Source of the DNA: Phaeoceros laevis
Lineage: Eukaryota; Anthocerotophyta; Anthocerotopsida; Notothyladales
Direction of reading: 5' to 3'
DNA length: 44,459 nt
NCBI GenBank assembly: GCA_049999765.1
Contig: JBNGIQ010009448.1
Span: forward strand, 60,878 to 105,336
Below, in pieces: positions 1 to 14,719 of the stretch. The notes below the pieces were generated by a model. It was given only the letters and a program-made list of their open reading frames with translations, did not search any database and was not told where the DNA came from. Made by a program: the position numbers and the translations under genes. How positions within the stretch are numbered: position 1 is the first letter of the stretch; every line of letters starts with the position of its first letter.

Positions 1-361
1 GGAAATGGAAACCTACAAACACCTCTTTGGGTTTGTATACCTTTGACCTGATACTTTCATCAAAGGTCCACCCAAAAACCACATCGTCCAAAGCATCTGA
101 TACATCCAGATTTAATGAGTTAAAAGCACTTGTCAACATGTGCCTAATTGGCAAAAGCTCCATCATTCTGTTTGCATAGTGAGTATGCACGTAGCCCAGG
201 CCAGCCTTCTTGCTGGATTTCTGCAGCTTGAGTGAATCACCGTTCATAACAAGCAATCTGCTAGGGTCGAAGGCATCCATGTTCAGAAAATCTGTGAAAC
301 AGCAGCACAAATCAGCAAGTGTGGGGAAATTACCACCAAAGTTTTGTAACAACAGGGTCAT
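1..361 (-). CDS. Downstream ORF of an unclassified mobile element (partial)
   Basis: An open minus-strand frame begins with an ATG at 361 and runs without a stop to the window edge, giving about 120 residues. It overlaps the end of the upstream ORF by about 32 bases in another frame, as consecutive ORFs of retroelements often do. The visible part is rich in Leu and Asp and contains a cluster of three Cys. I see no reverse transcriptase, integrase or transposase motif in it, so its function is unknown. That it belongs to the same element as the upstream ORF is an inference from the tight overlap. Confidence 0.4.
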   Translation of the reverse strand, partial: MTLLLQNFGGNFPTLADLCCCFTDFLNMDAFDPSRLLVMNGDSLKLQKSSKKAGLGYVHTHYANRMMELLPIRHMLTSAFNSLNLDVSDALDDVVFGWTFDESIRSKVYKPKEVFVGFHF

Positions 362-1878
362 CCGGTGAGATGTCTGTGACTCTGCTCTTGGTGTTCACAG
401 AGTGGTCAGTCGTAGCAGCAGGAGCATCCAGGCTTTCAGTGTTTGTAGTGGTGGAAGGGGTCCCAGCTGAGCTAGCATGAACAGTTCCACGGTCAGGTCT
501 TGGCAGGCCATGGCCGCTTGATGTAGATGCGCTACGACTGTCCTTCTTGAACATGGCATTCACCACTGTAGCCTTATCCACAAATCTGTTGTTGAAGTAG
601 GGGCTATCATGCCTTCCCCTTCTTCCAGATGGTCTGTTGTGAGGGCTGCTGTTAGTCTTGGATTTCCTGTTCTGGTGTGACTTGCGCTGCCTTTCCCTTT
701 CCTCAAGTACAGCCTTGCTTTCCAGCTCCTCCGTAAAAGCACTAGGCCTGATCATCTTCTCGATGAATCTGGCAGCAGGACTTGGGTCGTTTGGCAGAAT
801 TTTCTTTGTTGGGTCCTCAGCAAAAAGTTTCACAGCATCAAGCATTTTCTGCCTGACCAGGAGAAAAGTAATGTGGGCAAGAACCACATTACGGTTAGTC
901 CCGCTGTTGATGAACACAATGAAAGCTGCCCACTGCGTAGCCAAGGCCATGTTAGGGAAAAAGACATTCAGATGATGCAGCATAAACCACAAGGCTTGGT
1001 CCCACCAGAAAATGGAGCCTTTACACCAGGCACGATTTTCAGACGTGTGTTTGCTGAGGTCAGCGCATACACATTTGAGGTATGGTCTCAACCAATTCCA
1101 CCACGTCTTGGCCATGTCCTTGGGGCGCTGAGCATCAGTCTTCGGAGGTCCCTTTATCTTGGCCAGCAGCCGCTCACTGTGCAAGCATTTGTTATGCTCG
1201 AACAGGTGTGTAGAAGGGCTGAGCAGGAGTTCATGCCAAGTTCCCCACGCCATTATGCCTTCGTCCGCCTGCTTCTTACAAGTTTGCATCTCATCGTCAG
1301 TGACATCACACAGCAGCTGCAGAGTTTCCATGGTGAAGGGCGCAAGAAAACTCAAGCAAATACCGGACCACATCTTGTGGTTACGGTGCGCAATGTCTGC
1401 CTCCAATTGACGTGCCGGCACGATGGGCACCGGGCACTCATCGCTGGTAGACGCAGTTTTCTTTTCCTCCGCCTGCTTGATCGCGGCCGCGACCATGTCT
1501 GCGAGTAACTGCCTGTCCTCCTCCGGGATGCTGGCTTGTGAGATTCCAGGGTGCGTGATCTCGCCGTTGCAGCTGAAATTGCGAGGAGGCACCTGCACTC
1601 CTGTTGGCACTCTGAGAGCCGTGGCTACCTTCACACGGAGCGTGTCACAGGCTGCTTCAGCCTTACCGTCTGTTTCCAGGAACTTCTTGAGTATGGTCTC
1701 AACATGCCGGAGTCTTTTCAAGCCTTCCGTCTGATCCTTGTTGGTGATGGTAGCCAGCTTACACCAATCGTTGAAGCTTAGTGTGTCCAGGAGGGACGGG
1801 TCACAGCAGCCCTCGTCGTCCATGTTCATGGCGCACGCCAGGTCGTGGCGCTGCACCTCATGGTGGAAGTCCGGGCTT
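330..1878 (-). CDS. Gag-like ORF of an unclassified mobile element, 5' end lost in a gap
   Basis: A long open frame ends in TAA at 330-332 and is broken upstream by a run of N. About 515 residues are readable. The first plausible Met lies just downstream of the gap, near 1830; the open frame beyond the gap is probably not coding. The protein has a Trp-rich central part, then a Lys/Arg-rich stretch just after the middle of its C-terminal half that could bind nucleic acid, then a Ser/Thr-rich tail. No CCHC zinc knuckle, protease or transposase motif is visible. Its size, basic segment and overlap with a second ORF suggest a gag-like protein. A decayed DNA-transposon protein or an unrelated hypothetical gene cannot be excluded. 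Confidence 0.4.
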
Positions 1879-1978
1879 NNNNNNNNNNNNNNNNNNNNNN
1901 NNNNNNNNNNNNNNNNNNNNNNNNNNNNNNNNNNNNNNNNNNNNNNNNNNNNNNNNNNNNNNNNNNNNNNNNNNNNNN
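1879..1978. other. Assembly gap (100 N)
   Basis: Exactly 100 N, which usually marks a gap of unknown length. It removes the 5' part of the mobile-element ORF. Confidence 0.95.
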
Positions 1979-2669
1979 CAGTCTGGCCAGGAACCCGTCT
2001 AGGGTTTCGTTTCGCGGCGCGCGTTCCGGTGCAACTCGGCGGTGCCGGTATGAGGGAAACGACAAGCATAAACAACAACGCACGTTGTCTTGTACAACAT
2101 GCGTTGTACAGACAACCATAGAAGGTTGTACAAGCTACACTTCTATCAAACCATGATTCCTTCAGAATAAGCTTAGTAAGAAAAGAGCCAAGTGGCCTTG
2201 GGGACCAACCCAAGACACTGACAGGGAAGGAAGGATTCGGAAGGAGCACAAGCACAAGTCTCATGCACAAGTCTCATGAAGAGCACAAGGCTACTTAGCT
2301 TACAGCTTTATATGAAAAGAATACATAGTCTTAGCAAAGCATGTCACAAGCATGGCATTTCCCTTCTAAGCAGATGGAGACAAGACACAAGCATGAAAAT
2401 CAAAGTGGCAAGCTTAGCCCAAACCAAGGCTAAGCTTGGTCACTTAGAGCTATGGAACTTGGAGGTTTAGGCCAACCCCTCTTCCCCTCCTTCATCAGCC
2501 ACCAAAGAGGAGTCATAGGGCACTTGTTTCTGGGCGCTTGGTGAGACAAGTGTGCCATAGCCCTGGCTAGAATCAGCAGCTCACCTTGGGAGCCATGCTT
2601 CTTGAAACTCTCAAAGATTGAAGGTCAACCTAGCAAAAAGCATGTTTACTTCCAATTTGTATGAAACAC

Positions 2670-2875
2670 TTTTTAGGGTAGCCGCCATTAGGTTTCATCT
2701 CATGAAACAAATTTTTAGGGCACTCTTCATTTTGTGGAAAGTCAAGTTAACTTTTTCATTTTGAAGGTCCCCAGGGGATTAGGGCACTCTTCATTGAAGA
2801 AAGTAACTTAAATTTGTGTGTTGAGTTGGCACCATTTTAGGGCACGTTTCATGTGAAAAAGCACAAGTACTTTTT
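2670..2875 (+). repeat. AT-rich diverged short repeats
   Basis: A core reading TTAGGGCAC followed by a TTCAT-like end recurs near 2714, 2780 and 2839, with a weaker relative near 2681. Spacing is roughly 60-66 bp. The copies are diverged and sit in AT-rich sequence between the mobile element and the mutase gene. No coding potential is apparent from about 2480 to 3030. Confidence 0.5.
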
Positions 2876-3034
2876 CATGGCTAACTTTTAGCTTGCAAGA
2901 GTTTATTTTGAGTGTGGAAATGACTCAAAAGGCCCTTTATGTTTCATATGTACAAGTGTTTTGTAAGGTTGCTTTTCATCCTTGTGTTGTCTGGCATTCT
3001 AATTGCCATCTAATGTTTGTGTCTACCTCCACGC

Positions 3035-3095
3035 TATGGGAAGGAGGGAAGGAAGGAAGGACGGAAGGAAGGAAGGACGGAAGGAAGGAAGGAAC
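3035..3095 (+). repeat. GGAA/GGAC microsatellite
   Basis: A purine-rich simple repeat built of GGAA units with interspersed GGAC. It lies about 490 bp upstream of the putative mutase start. The ORF running through it is low-complexity and not convincing. Confidence 0.9.
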
Positions 3096-3578
3096 TTTAT
3101 CAAGGTGTAGTGATTTTCTGCACTCACTTTATAGAATCATAGCTATGTTTCATATGAATTTTACCCGCTCCGCGTTTAGGATTGGTAACTCTGGTTCCAG
3201 GTCTCATCAGCAGAGTCATCAGATGATCATCTATATAGATAGTATCCGAGTCATCCGACTCTGCACTTTAGGCTATTTTACTAGTTTCCTGCCGCTGTGT
3301 TTGCGCATTGCCCGTCGGAAATTAGCAACGTTATGCAAGGCCCGTTTCACGCCCAGGATGGATGCGCCAATTGTCCATATCGTCGTAAAGCGACCAGTCA
3401 GCGGGGCTGTGCCATGTCAAGAGACGAGAGAGTGCGAAAACGAGTCTGGCGCATTCTGAGCAGGGATAAAGATGAGGATGCAGCGCTGTTTTCGTCCAAT
3501 ACGGGCTGCTTACTCGTCGAGAGTTCTGGTACTTGATCGTTGTTGCAAATTACGGCTGTTCATAGGGTGGTGTTCCGC

Positions 3579-6500
3579 ATGTGTTGTTCCTGTGGGACTG
3601 TACTGAACCTGAGTGCGCAATTCTTGTACCAGTACTTTATCTCAAAGACATGGAAGAGGGACGTAAGCAGTGCAACAGGCCGGACAGTGGTGGAGGAATG
3701 GGAGGCTAAAGCTACTAAAGAAGCGGGTGGCGATCCCTGGGTGAAATTGTCGTCTGCGTCTCCTGAGGTTGGTCAGGCACCGGTATCTTTTGTGCCCGCA
3801 GCTCACTGCAGTGGAACAATCTAGCTTCAGCATGAAAGTTGGCCTGTATATGTCACCAGGGGCTTCACATCAAGCCGGTTTACACGAAACACGATGTACC
3901 AGAGGGAACAGATGAAATGCCAGGAGTTTGGCCGTACACAAGAGGCCCGTATGCCAGCATGTACACCAAGCATCCATGGACAATCAGACAATACGCCGGG
4001 TTCAGGTAATTTGTGACCTTGTATTGGTTTGTTTGCAAAAACAGTCCGTTGTACTAGCTACACACTTCAGATTGTGGACGGTCCGTCTAAGGCACAGAGA
4101 TTTGTTGTGTAGCACGGCAGAGGAGTCAAATGCATTCTACAGGCGCAATTTGGCAGCAGGACAGAAGGGCCTTAGTGTGGCCTTCGACCTAGCCACTCAT
4201 CGTGGGTATGGCAAACACTGCCTTTCGGTTACGAGTTCTGATGAATATCCATGAATGTCGTCCATATCTGTACAAAACAGCTGTTCATGCCCATTGATTT
4301 TCATTTGCTTATGATTAATCTGTGCAGGTATGATTCAGACCATCCAAATGTTGTTGGTGATGTAGGCATGGCTGGAGTTGCTGTCGATTCTGTTGAGGAC
4401 ATGCGTCGCCTGTTTGAAGGGATTCCACTAGATCAAATGAGTGTCTCCATGACAATGAACGGGGCTGTGCTGCCAGTTATGGCTTTCTACATCGTGGCAG
4501 CCGAGGAACAAGGTAATTTCTTATTGACAAAGCATCAAAGGCAACCTTGGTTTTGTCCTCAGGACTGCTGCTTGCCCTGTCAGTGGGACATCATGCTGGC
4601 AACCCTTTGCTTACCGTCAGAGATAATGAAAACCAGACAAAGAGCAATGTGCAAAGACCTCGTGATCTGGTCAAGCTGCACAGCTCACTGTAGCCTCATA
4701 TTCCCCTTGGTTCTCCTTTATCTCAGGAGTGGAGCCTCAAAAGTTGTCCGGCACAATCCAGAATGACATTCTGAAGGAGTACATGGTCAGGAATACCTAT
4801 ATCTATCCACCAGCTGCATCCATGCGAATTGTGGGTGACATAATGGCATATTGCTCAAAGCACATGCCACGTTTCAATTCGATATCTGTTTCTGGATACC
4901 ATATGCAAGAAGCCGGTGCTGACAGGTAAGTGGGGAATTCCGCATCATTTTTTTACAGGTGGATCAGTAATTTATTTATTTTTCAAATTAAAGGAATGGG
5001 TGTCCCACTTGCAGTTCCGTGGAGCTTGCCTTCACAATTGCGGACGGTTTGGAGTATATCAGATGTGGTCAGGCAGCTGGGTTAGGGGTAGATGAGATAG
5101 CTCCCAGGGTCTCCTTCTTTTGGGCAATTGGGATGAACTTCTACCTCGAGGTAAGAGGCAGTCATACAAGATGAGGTAATTCATGTGTGTATTTTGGAAA
5201 TCACAGTTTCTACTGCTGATTGTTGTGTCAGATAGCAAAGATGCGTGCTGGACGACGTCTTTGGGCGAAGCTTGTCAAGGTGAGCTCTTTTCATGCTGAT
5301 TCACTCTGCTGCTTTAGAAAATGTCCATGAATCCTCAATATCGTTGAGATGCATTCACTTAATGTGACATGGTTTGTATCGCAGGAGAAGTTCAATCCCA
5401 AGAAGGAAAAATCCATGATTCTACGGACTCATTGTCAGGTGCCCACCCTCAATCGATCTTCTGTTATGTAAGGACATCAAGGGCATATGTGCCCGAGAGT
5501 AACCAAACTACCCCCCCTCATTCAGTTTTATGTGAGTTGTGAAGACATCTGGCTATAGCCTCACGGAGCAGGATCCTTTCAACAACGTGGTGCGAACAAC
5601 AGTGGAAGCTATGGCTGCTATCCTAGGAGGAACACAGTCCCTCCACACGAATTCCTTTGACGAGGTTTAGTGTTTGTTGCTGTTCTGTGTGGGTGTTAGC
5701 AGGGTAGGCCAGGTTGACTCTGAAGATTGGCTAGTTTTTAATTTTTGAGTGGAAGTTTATTATGTGCAGGCACTGGCATTGCCATCAGAGCTGAGTGCAA
5801 GAATAGCACGAAATACACAGTTGATTCTTCAGGAAGAGACAGGTATAACAAAGGTCAGCTCCATATTGAAACAACTTTTTTCGCTTGCTGCAATTTTAAG
5901 GGATGGGTGAAAAATTTTGTCTTTCTCATGAAGAGTTTAAACAATGAGAAGTCTGTTTGTGAACGCTACTAGCAGTGGGAACTTTTGGCTTTCCTATTAA
6001 GAAATGATTTGCCCTTGAACTGTTTAACACTGCGGTGAGGCTGTTCTTCATGTACATGTTCATGACGTGCTTTCAGGTAGCAGATCCTTGGGGAGGATCT
6101 TACATGATGGAGAGCCTAACAGCTGAACTGGAGACAAAAGCTTTGGAAATTATTGGGGAGATAGAGGAAGCAGGTGGAATGACTCGAGCAATTGCTTCAG
6201 GCATGCCAAAGCTGCGGATTGAAGAGTGCGCTGCACGTAAACAGGTTATTGTTATGCTGTCTTTGCGTTTGTGCCCTCTCGACGTGTAAGTGGTTATCGT
6301 ACTTCGTGGAGCTCAGATGGGATGATTCAAGGCTGACGTTAACTGCTGGTAACCTGCTGGAAGTGTAGGTGTGGCTATTTCTGCTTCCTGATTCTTGGAT
6401 TGTCGTTCTCCTATCAGGCTCGCATTGATAGTGGCCAGGAGGTTGTTGTGGGAGTGAATAAGTACCGCCCAGCAGAAGAAGAGAAGGTCGAAATTCGATC

Positions 6501-7554
6501 TATTGACAACAAAGCGGTTTTTGAAAGTCAACTACAGCAGCTAAAAGCTATCCGCTCATCTCGAGACCAAAACAGGTTAAGCCTCATAGTGCAACTCCTT
6601 ACTGCACGACCCTCACTTTAAGCTGCACATACAATATCTTTTCGCTGACAAATAATGTCCATGGTCAGGGTGGAGAGGTGTCTGAATGCATTAACAGATG
6701 CAGCCAGAAGCAATAAAAACGACTCCAACCTTCTGACCCTGGCTATAGAGGCAGCAAGAGCGCGTTGCACATTAGGAGAGATCTCATATGCTCTAGAGAA
6801 GGTTTGGGGGCGCCATAGGGCTAATGATCTAGTTATCACTGGGGCATACAGGTTGATAACGTTCGACTGGAATTTGTGTTCACATGTTCACATATTCAGC
6901 TCATTGATTGCAGACTTGTGTTAGCTGCGTGTCATGCGAGGGGGTTGTCTTGTTTGTGCAGTGGTGAGTACGGACAAGGTGGCAATGAATTTGCCCATGC
7001 ACGAGCAGAGGTGGAAGACTTTGCCAAACGAGCTGGCAGGCGGCCACGCATACTGATAGCGAAGATGGGTCAAGACGGCCATGACCGTGGTGCTAAGGTA
7101 CTGCCTGCTAATGGATATGACTGTCCTCCTCGAGTTTCTTTCAAAACTCTGCATGTGTACATTGATCTATCTTTACATGTTTGTCCTGCTCCAACAGGTC
7201 ATTGCAACAGGGCTGGCAGATTTGGGATTTGATGTGGACATAGGGCCCCTCTTCCAGACTCCTGCCGCAGTTGCGAAGCAGGCTATGGAAGCGGATGTGC
7301 ATGCAGTGGGTGTAAGCTCTCAGGCAGCAGGACATCGAGTATTGGTCCCAAAGCTCATAGAAGCACTCCAACAAGAAGGTGTAGGTGACATTGCTGTCAT
7401 CGTGGGCGGTGTAATTCCACCTCAAGATTATGATTACCTCTATCAGAACGGAGTGGCCTGCATTTTTGGTCCCGGCACAGTTATACCGGTTGCCGCAATG
7501 AAAATTTTGTCGAAGATAAGAGTTCCAGAAATGCAAGAAGCAGGAACGTTCTGA
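3579..7554 (+). CDS. Methylmalonyl-CoA mutase, adenosylcobalamin-dependent, 15 exons
   Basis: Interconverts (R)-methylmalonyl-CoA and succinyl-CoA in propionate, Val, Ile and odd-chain lipid breakdown, normally in mitochondria. Exons: 3579-3767, 3860-4005, 4113-4205, 4328-4512, 4727-4925, 5015-5150, 5232-5279, 5385-5438, 5545-5664, 5770-5853, 6077-6244, 6418-6575, 6669-6851, 6962-7097, 7198-7554. All introns are GT-AG, and the CDS is 2256 nt (751 aa), close to the animal enzymes. The substrate-domain motifs [16 protein letters not shown] and SGYHMQEAG are present, and the B12 domain has DGHDRG with its axial His, then 41 residues, SSQ, 27 residues and GG. The Leu usual in the SxL motif is Gln. 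There is no premature stop or frameshift. The first exon is the least certain: the first in-frame ATG gives a short, Ser-rich leader that could be a mitochondrial presequence, but an upstream exon is possible. Confidence 0.95.
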
Positions 7555-7964
7555 AGCAGAGGTTAAGGTGTAGCCTGAGGTCGGTATGAATATATGGCTG
7601 TCGGCCGTTCTAACTCGCTCCTGAAAGGGTAGGCTGGAGCAGCTGCTGCAGGACGAGACATTTCTCATCAGATCTTTAGTTTGGTAGTACGGCTATGCAG
7701 CATATGAGGACCGCAGGGAAGTGGTTGTTACGTTTGAGTTGAGTTGGAGATGCACACGAAGCAAAAATAATTGTATAACTGGTATTAAAGAAGCTCTATG
7801 ATAGGCGAGGGTGTGACCCACGGGACACCCTGCTAATGTGCTGCAGACAGTACTGGGTCTCGTCTCCCAAAATAAACCGTAGAGAGAGTGTAGTGGAATT
7901 TCCTACGCACAAGAATGCCGCCTGGCAAGTCAAAAAATTTGCAGCGAAATGCGTCCCCAAATAA
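7555..7964. other. Convergent 3' region between mutase and helicase
   Basis: The two genes end tail to tail, so this stretch holds both 3' UTRs. An AATAAA polyadenylation-like signal lies at 7871-7876 on the plus strand. No further ORF or RNA gene is visible. Confidence 0.5.
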
Positions 7965-11756
<3,792 letters not shown>

Positions 11757-11887
11757 GATTCCTTCCTCCAATTCTCTTCGAGAAAACTGAAAGTGGCGGA
11801 ACCGGGCCGATAAACCCTAAACCCCCGCTCGCACTTCTCAGTATACCGATACCGGGCCGCGAAAAGCTGCATAAAAGGAAACTACTC
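11757..11887. promoter_or_regulatory. Bidirectional promoter with telo-box
   Basis: Only 131 bp separate the start codons of the helicase (-) and the PORR gene (+). At 11812-11820 the plus strand reads AAACCCTAA, the plant telo-box, followed by a second partial telomere-like unit. GGGCC-containing motifs flank it on both sides. Telo-boxes are established elements of plant ribosomal-protein and ribosome-biogenesis promoters, which fits the helicase. Whether the PORR gene responds to it is unknown. Confidence 0.65.
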
Positions 11888-13282
11888 ATGGACTTGAGGG
11901 CTTGTCTGGGATCCCCTCTGCGACCCCTTCCAGAATCGTGGCATGCTAGCAAGGTCCGTGGAGGAAGGCTGTCTGCGTCGAAAATTTTGGAGCAAGGATG
12001 GCGGCATGCGTTTATGGAAAGCAACAGGGATTTGCTGAAGCAAAGCCTGGGATGGAAGACAAATAACAGGGCTCTGTGTGTGCGAGCAAGGATCAAATGG
12101 GGCGTAGATCGAAGGCTGGACTCTGTAGTCGACAGGGACAAGCCGGTTAAGATGGCTCTGCGCATCAGGACTCTGATCGCTCGCCAGCCAAACCGCGTCA
12201 TGTCCTTACAGGACCTTGCGCTGCATCGGAAGTACCTGGGCATAATTGGGAAGAAGAGGTGTATTGATCTTCTGAAGAAGTTCCCGGGAGTTTTCGAGGT
12301 GGTGCACACTGGGGGCAGGCAGGATGTCCGGCTCACGCCGGAGGCAGAGGACCATCTCCGGCTAGAGACGAGGACCCGGCAGCAGTGCGAAGCCACCCTG
12401 GTAGAGAGGCTCCGGCGGTTGCTGATGATGTCGTGCGACAGGAGGATCGCCGTGTTTAAGCTCACGCACCTCAAGACCGACCTGGGCCTCCCAGACGACT
12501 TCCAGCAGACGCTTCTGCCTAAGTACCCCGAGTTCTTCCGGTGTGTGGACACTGAGGAAGGCGTGACATTGGAGCTGGTGCTGTGGGATGCGGAGCTCGC
12601 CGTATCTGCTATGGAGAGAAAGCTGATGGAGGGGAAGGATGGTCGGGTGGAAGAGGATGAAGCTGGCTCCCCTCGTGACTCTCGGGGCAGGAAGGTCAGG
12701 CCCAAGCTAAATTTACCTTCAGGGTACGTGATGAACAGCAAAGACAAGTCGAAACTCGCCAAGTTCTTACAGATGCCGTACATCTCGCCGTACTCAGAGT
12801 GCAAGGATCTGGATCCAAGCTCGATGGAGGCAGAGAAACGTGCTGTGGGGGTGGTGCACGAGTTTCTGAGCTTGACATTGGAGAAGCGCACAAGGATAGA
12901 CTTTCTGACGCATTTCAGGCATGAATACAAGTTTTCTCAGCGGTTGTATCATATGCTTGTGCGACACCCAGAAATGTTCTACGTATGTAAGAAGGGTTAC
13001 CGGGACTCTGTTTTTCTGACCGAGGCTTACAAGGGCTCGGAGGTGATTGAAAGGGATCCTCTGCTGGTCGCTCAGGAGTTTCTGTCCGATTTGGCCATAT
13101 CCAAAAGGGTGTTCCAAGTGGTGGATGAGACGCCAAGCCTTGAGTTCTCGGACACCGATGACGGGGAATGGTCCGAGGACGAGGATGACGAAGAGGAGCG
13201 CGAGGAGCAGAGCTTGATTCCCGTAGAACGTCTGAGGCCTGGCTTACAACTTGTAGGCGGAAGAGTGCGTGATGTGTGGTGA
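11888..13282 (+). CDS. PORR-domain organelle RNA-binding protein (WTF1/WTF9-like)
   Basis: Intronless ORF of 464 aa. The PORR (formerly DUF860) domain fills roughly residues 85-410. Recognisable elements are the block around LIARQPNRVMSLQDLA, the LLKKFPGVFEV stretch, the YPEFFR repeat-like block and a final RHPEMFYVC block. Family members bind group II introns and promote their splicing in chloroplasts or mitochondria. The first 60 residues are Arg/Ser-rich and poor in acid, as expected of a transit peptide, but chloroplast and mitochondrial targeting cannot be told apart by eye. The C-terminus carries a strongly acidic Asp/Glu tract, common in this family. The ATG at 11888 is the first in frame. 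The family is intron-poor in plants, so the lack of introns is normal. Confidence 0.9.
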   Translation: MDLRACLGSPLRPLPESWHASKVRGGRLSASKILEQGWRHAFMESNRDLLKQSLGWKTNNRALCVRARIKWGVDRRLDSVVDRDKPVKMALRIRTLIARQPNRVMSLQDLALHRKYLGIIGKKRCIDLLKKFPGVFEVVHTGGRQDVRLTPEAEDHLRLETRTRQQCEATLVERLRRLLMMSCDRRIAVFKLTHLKTDLGLPDDFQQTLLPKYPEFFRCVDTEEGVTLELVLWDAELAVSAMERKLMEGKDGRVEEDEAGSPRDSRGRKVRPKLNLPSGYVMNSKDKSKLAKFLQMPYISPYSECKDLDPSSMEAEKRAVGVVHEFLSLTLEKRTRIDFLTHFRHEYKFSQRLYHMLVRHPEMFYVCKKGYRDSVFLTEAYKGSEVIERDPLLVAQEFLSDLAISKRVFQVVDETPSLEFSDTDDGEWSEDEDDEEEREEQSLIPVERLRPGLQLVGGRVRDVW

Positions 13283-14640
13283 TATGCAGACTGTGGCACG
13301 TCTTTGATAAGGCTGGCAAGATGATCTTCGGCATTCGTCAACCATTTGAGAATTGGGACTGCCCAATCGGTTCGTGCTCCTCACACATCCGTTTGCTTGA
13401 CTTGCACCTGAATGGTGGGTGCATGACAAGGACTATCTTCATCTTCCAGCCAATATTGTCAACAGTCCTTTGCAGGAGGGCTCCACATTTTGCTGCAGGT
13501 GAGAGTGATTCTGTCATGTAGTCTTTGACATTTCTGTTTCATATGACCCGACCGCATAGAGCAGGGTATTGAGGGAGCCAGGCTGACAGCACTGTCAGAC
13601 GCAACTTATAGTAGAATATCAACCTGTGCTTTTAGCGCACTCGCAATTCTTAACACGGCAGATGCCGTGTCCGTGTATTGATGCGTACTTTCTTTTCTGC
13701 AGAGCACAGAAGTGCGCGATGGCGAACATTACGATATAGCTTAAGGTGAAGAGTGTGCGAGAAGAGATAAGAAGTTCGCGTGCAGCAATGGTGTGTGTAT
13801 CGGCATTGAAGCCTCAATCAAGCCGAAGTGGTCGGATGCCATGTCAGTCCCCGCTGAGCACTCCCTTTTGGGGTGAAGCAGGACACCCAACTGCCGTTTC
13901 TCCCTTGCTGCAGCACATCGAGTAATGTGTTTATTGGATGAGCTTCATTTGCGCTGTTACTGTGCACCTCATTCTATTTACCCCAAGCATGATGAGTAAA
14001 CCTCCCTCTCTCATCGCTTCGTGCAAGTCAAACGGGCAAACGGGCTTTTTCTCCACTCTGCCAAGGCTCTAACGTGGCCATGATTGGAAGTCAATTCGTG
14101 CAAAGCAGCATAAAGTAACTGTGCCAATTCCGGTCACGCTTTTTGGGAAAATCATAAAAAATACCAAACTAACTCGTGGGATTGTCATAACAAAGTACAA
14201 TTACAGGCTCACCGGGCCAGCTACTAGGCAGCATATAGCCAGGAGCATAGAACACCTCTGGTTCTCACAGGTGCCCGGCGGCACTCTTACAGCGGCGCTT
14301 TGCTCTCTTTGCTTTCTGTACTTGGGCATTCATGCCAAGGGAGGTATGGCATGGCCAACTGCGGGCTTCTCACCACGCAGCACTCCAAATCTCCTGCCGG
14401 CTCTGTTGACAGGTCAGCCATCACAGCAACCGTTAGGCTTTCCAATAGCCTCATCTGCAGGCCTGGACAACAAACAGAGGAAGCTTTAGGGTGCCATCAC
14501 CGATTTTCTTCTCCTTAGCATAAGGACGGTCAATTGGATGGGCAACCTGCTAGGCTCAATATATAGTGCCACCACCATTCACCTCCAGGCCTGGACAATA
14601 ACCAGAGGATGCTCCAGCAACAGAAGAAGAGCCGACCCTC
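13283..14640. other. Intergenic, no gene seen
   Basis: The beginning is the 3' flank of the PORR gene. Short ORFs are present on both strands, but none has a recognisable domain, a signal peptide or splice-linked continuation. No repeat stands out in this part. Confidence 0.5.
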
Positions 14641-14679
14641 CGCTAGAGTCACCGAGGCGACCTAGGGTCAATTGGCGTG

Positions 14680-14719
14680 GGGTCAGCTCCGAACTTCGGG
14701 GTCAGCTCCGAACTTCGGG
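14680..14719 (+). repeat. 19-bp tandem duplication
   Basis: Two adjacent identical copies of a 19-bp unit beginning GTCAGCTCCGAACTTCG, at 14682 and 14701. Confidence 0.85.

Noticed and set aside
2893-3459. 188-codon plus-strand ORF upstream of the mutase
   Set aside because: It runs through the GGAA microsatellite and has no recognisable domain or splice link to the mutase.
3540-3578. Upstream extension of the mutase first exon
   Set aside because: The open frame begins with TTG, not ATG; the first in-frame ATG is at 3579 and gives a normal protein length.
12696-13341. Several minus-strand ORFs opposite the PORR gene
   Set aside because: They are antisense shadows of a clear plus-strand coding region.
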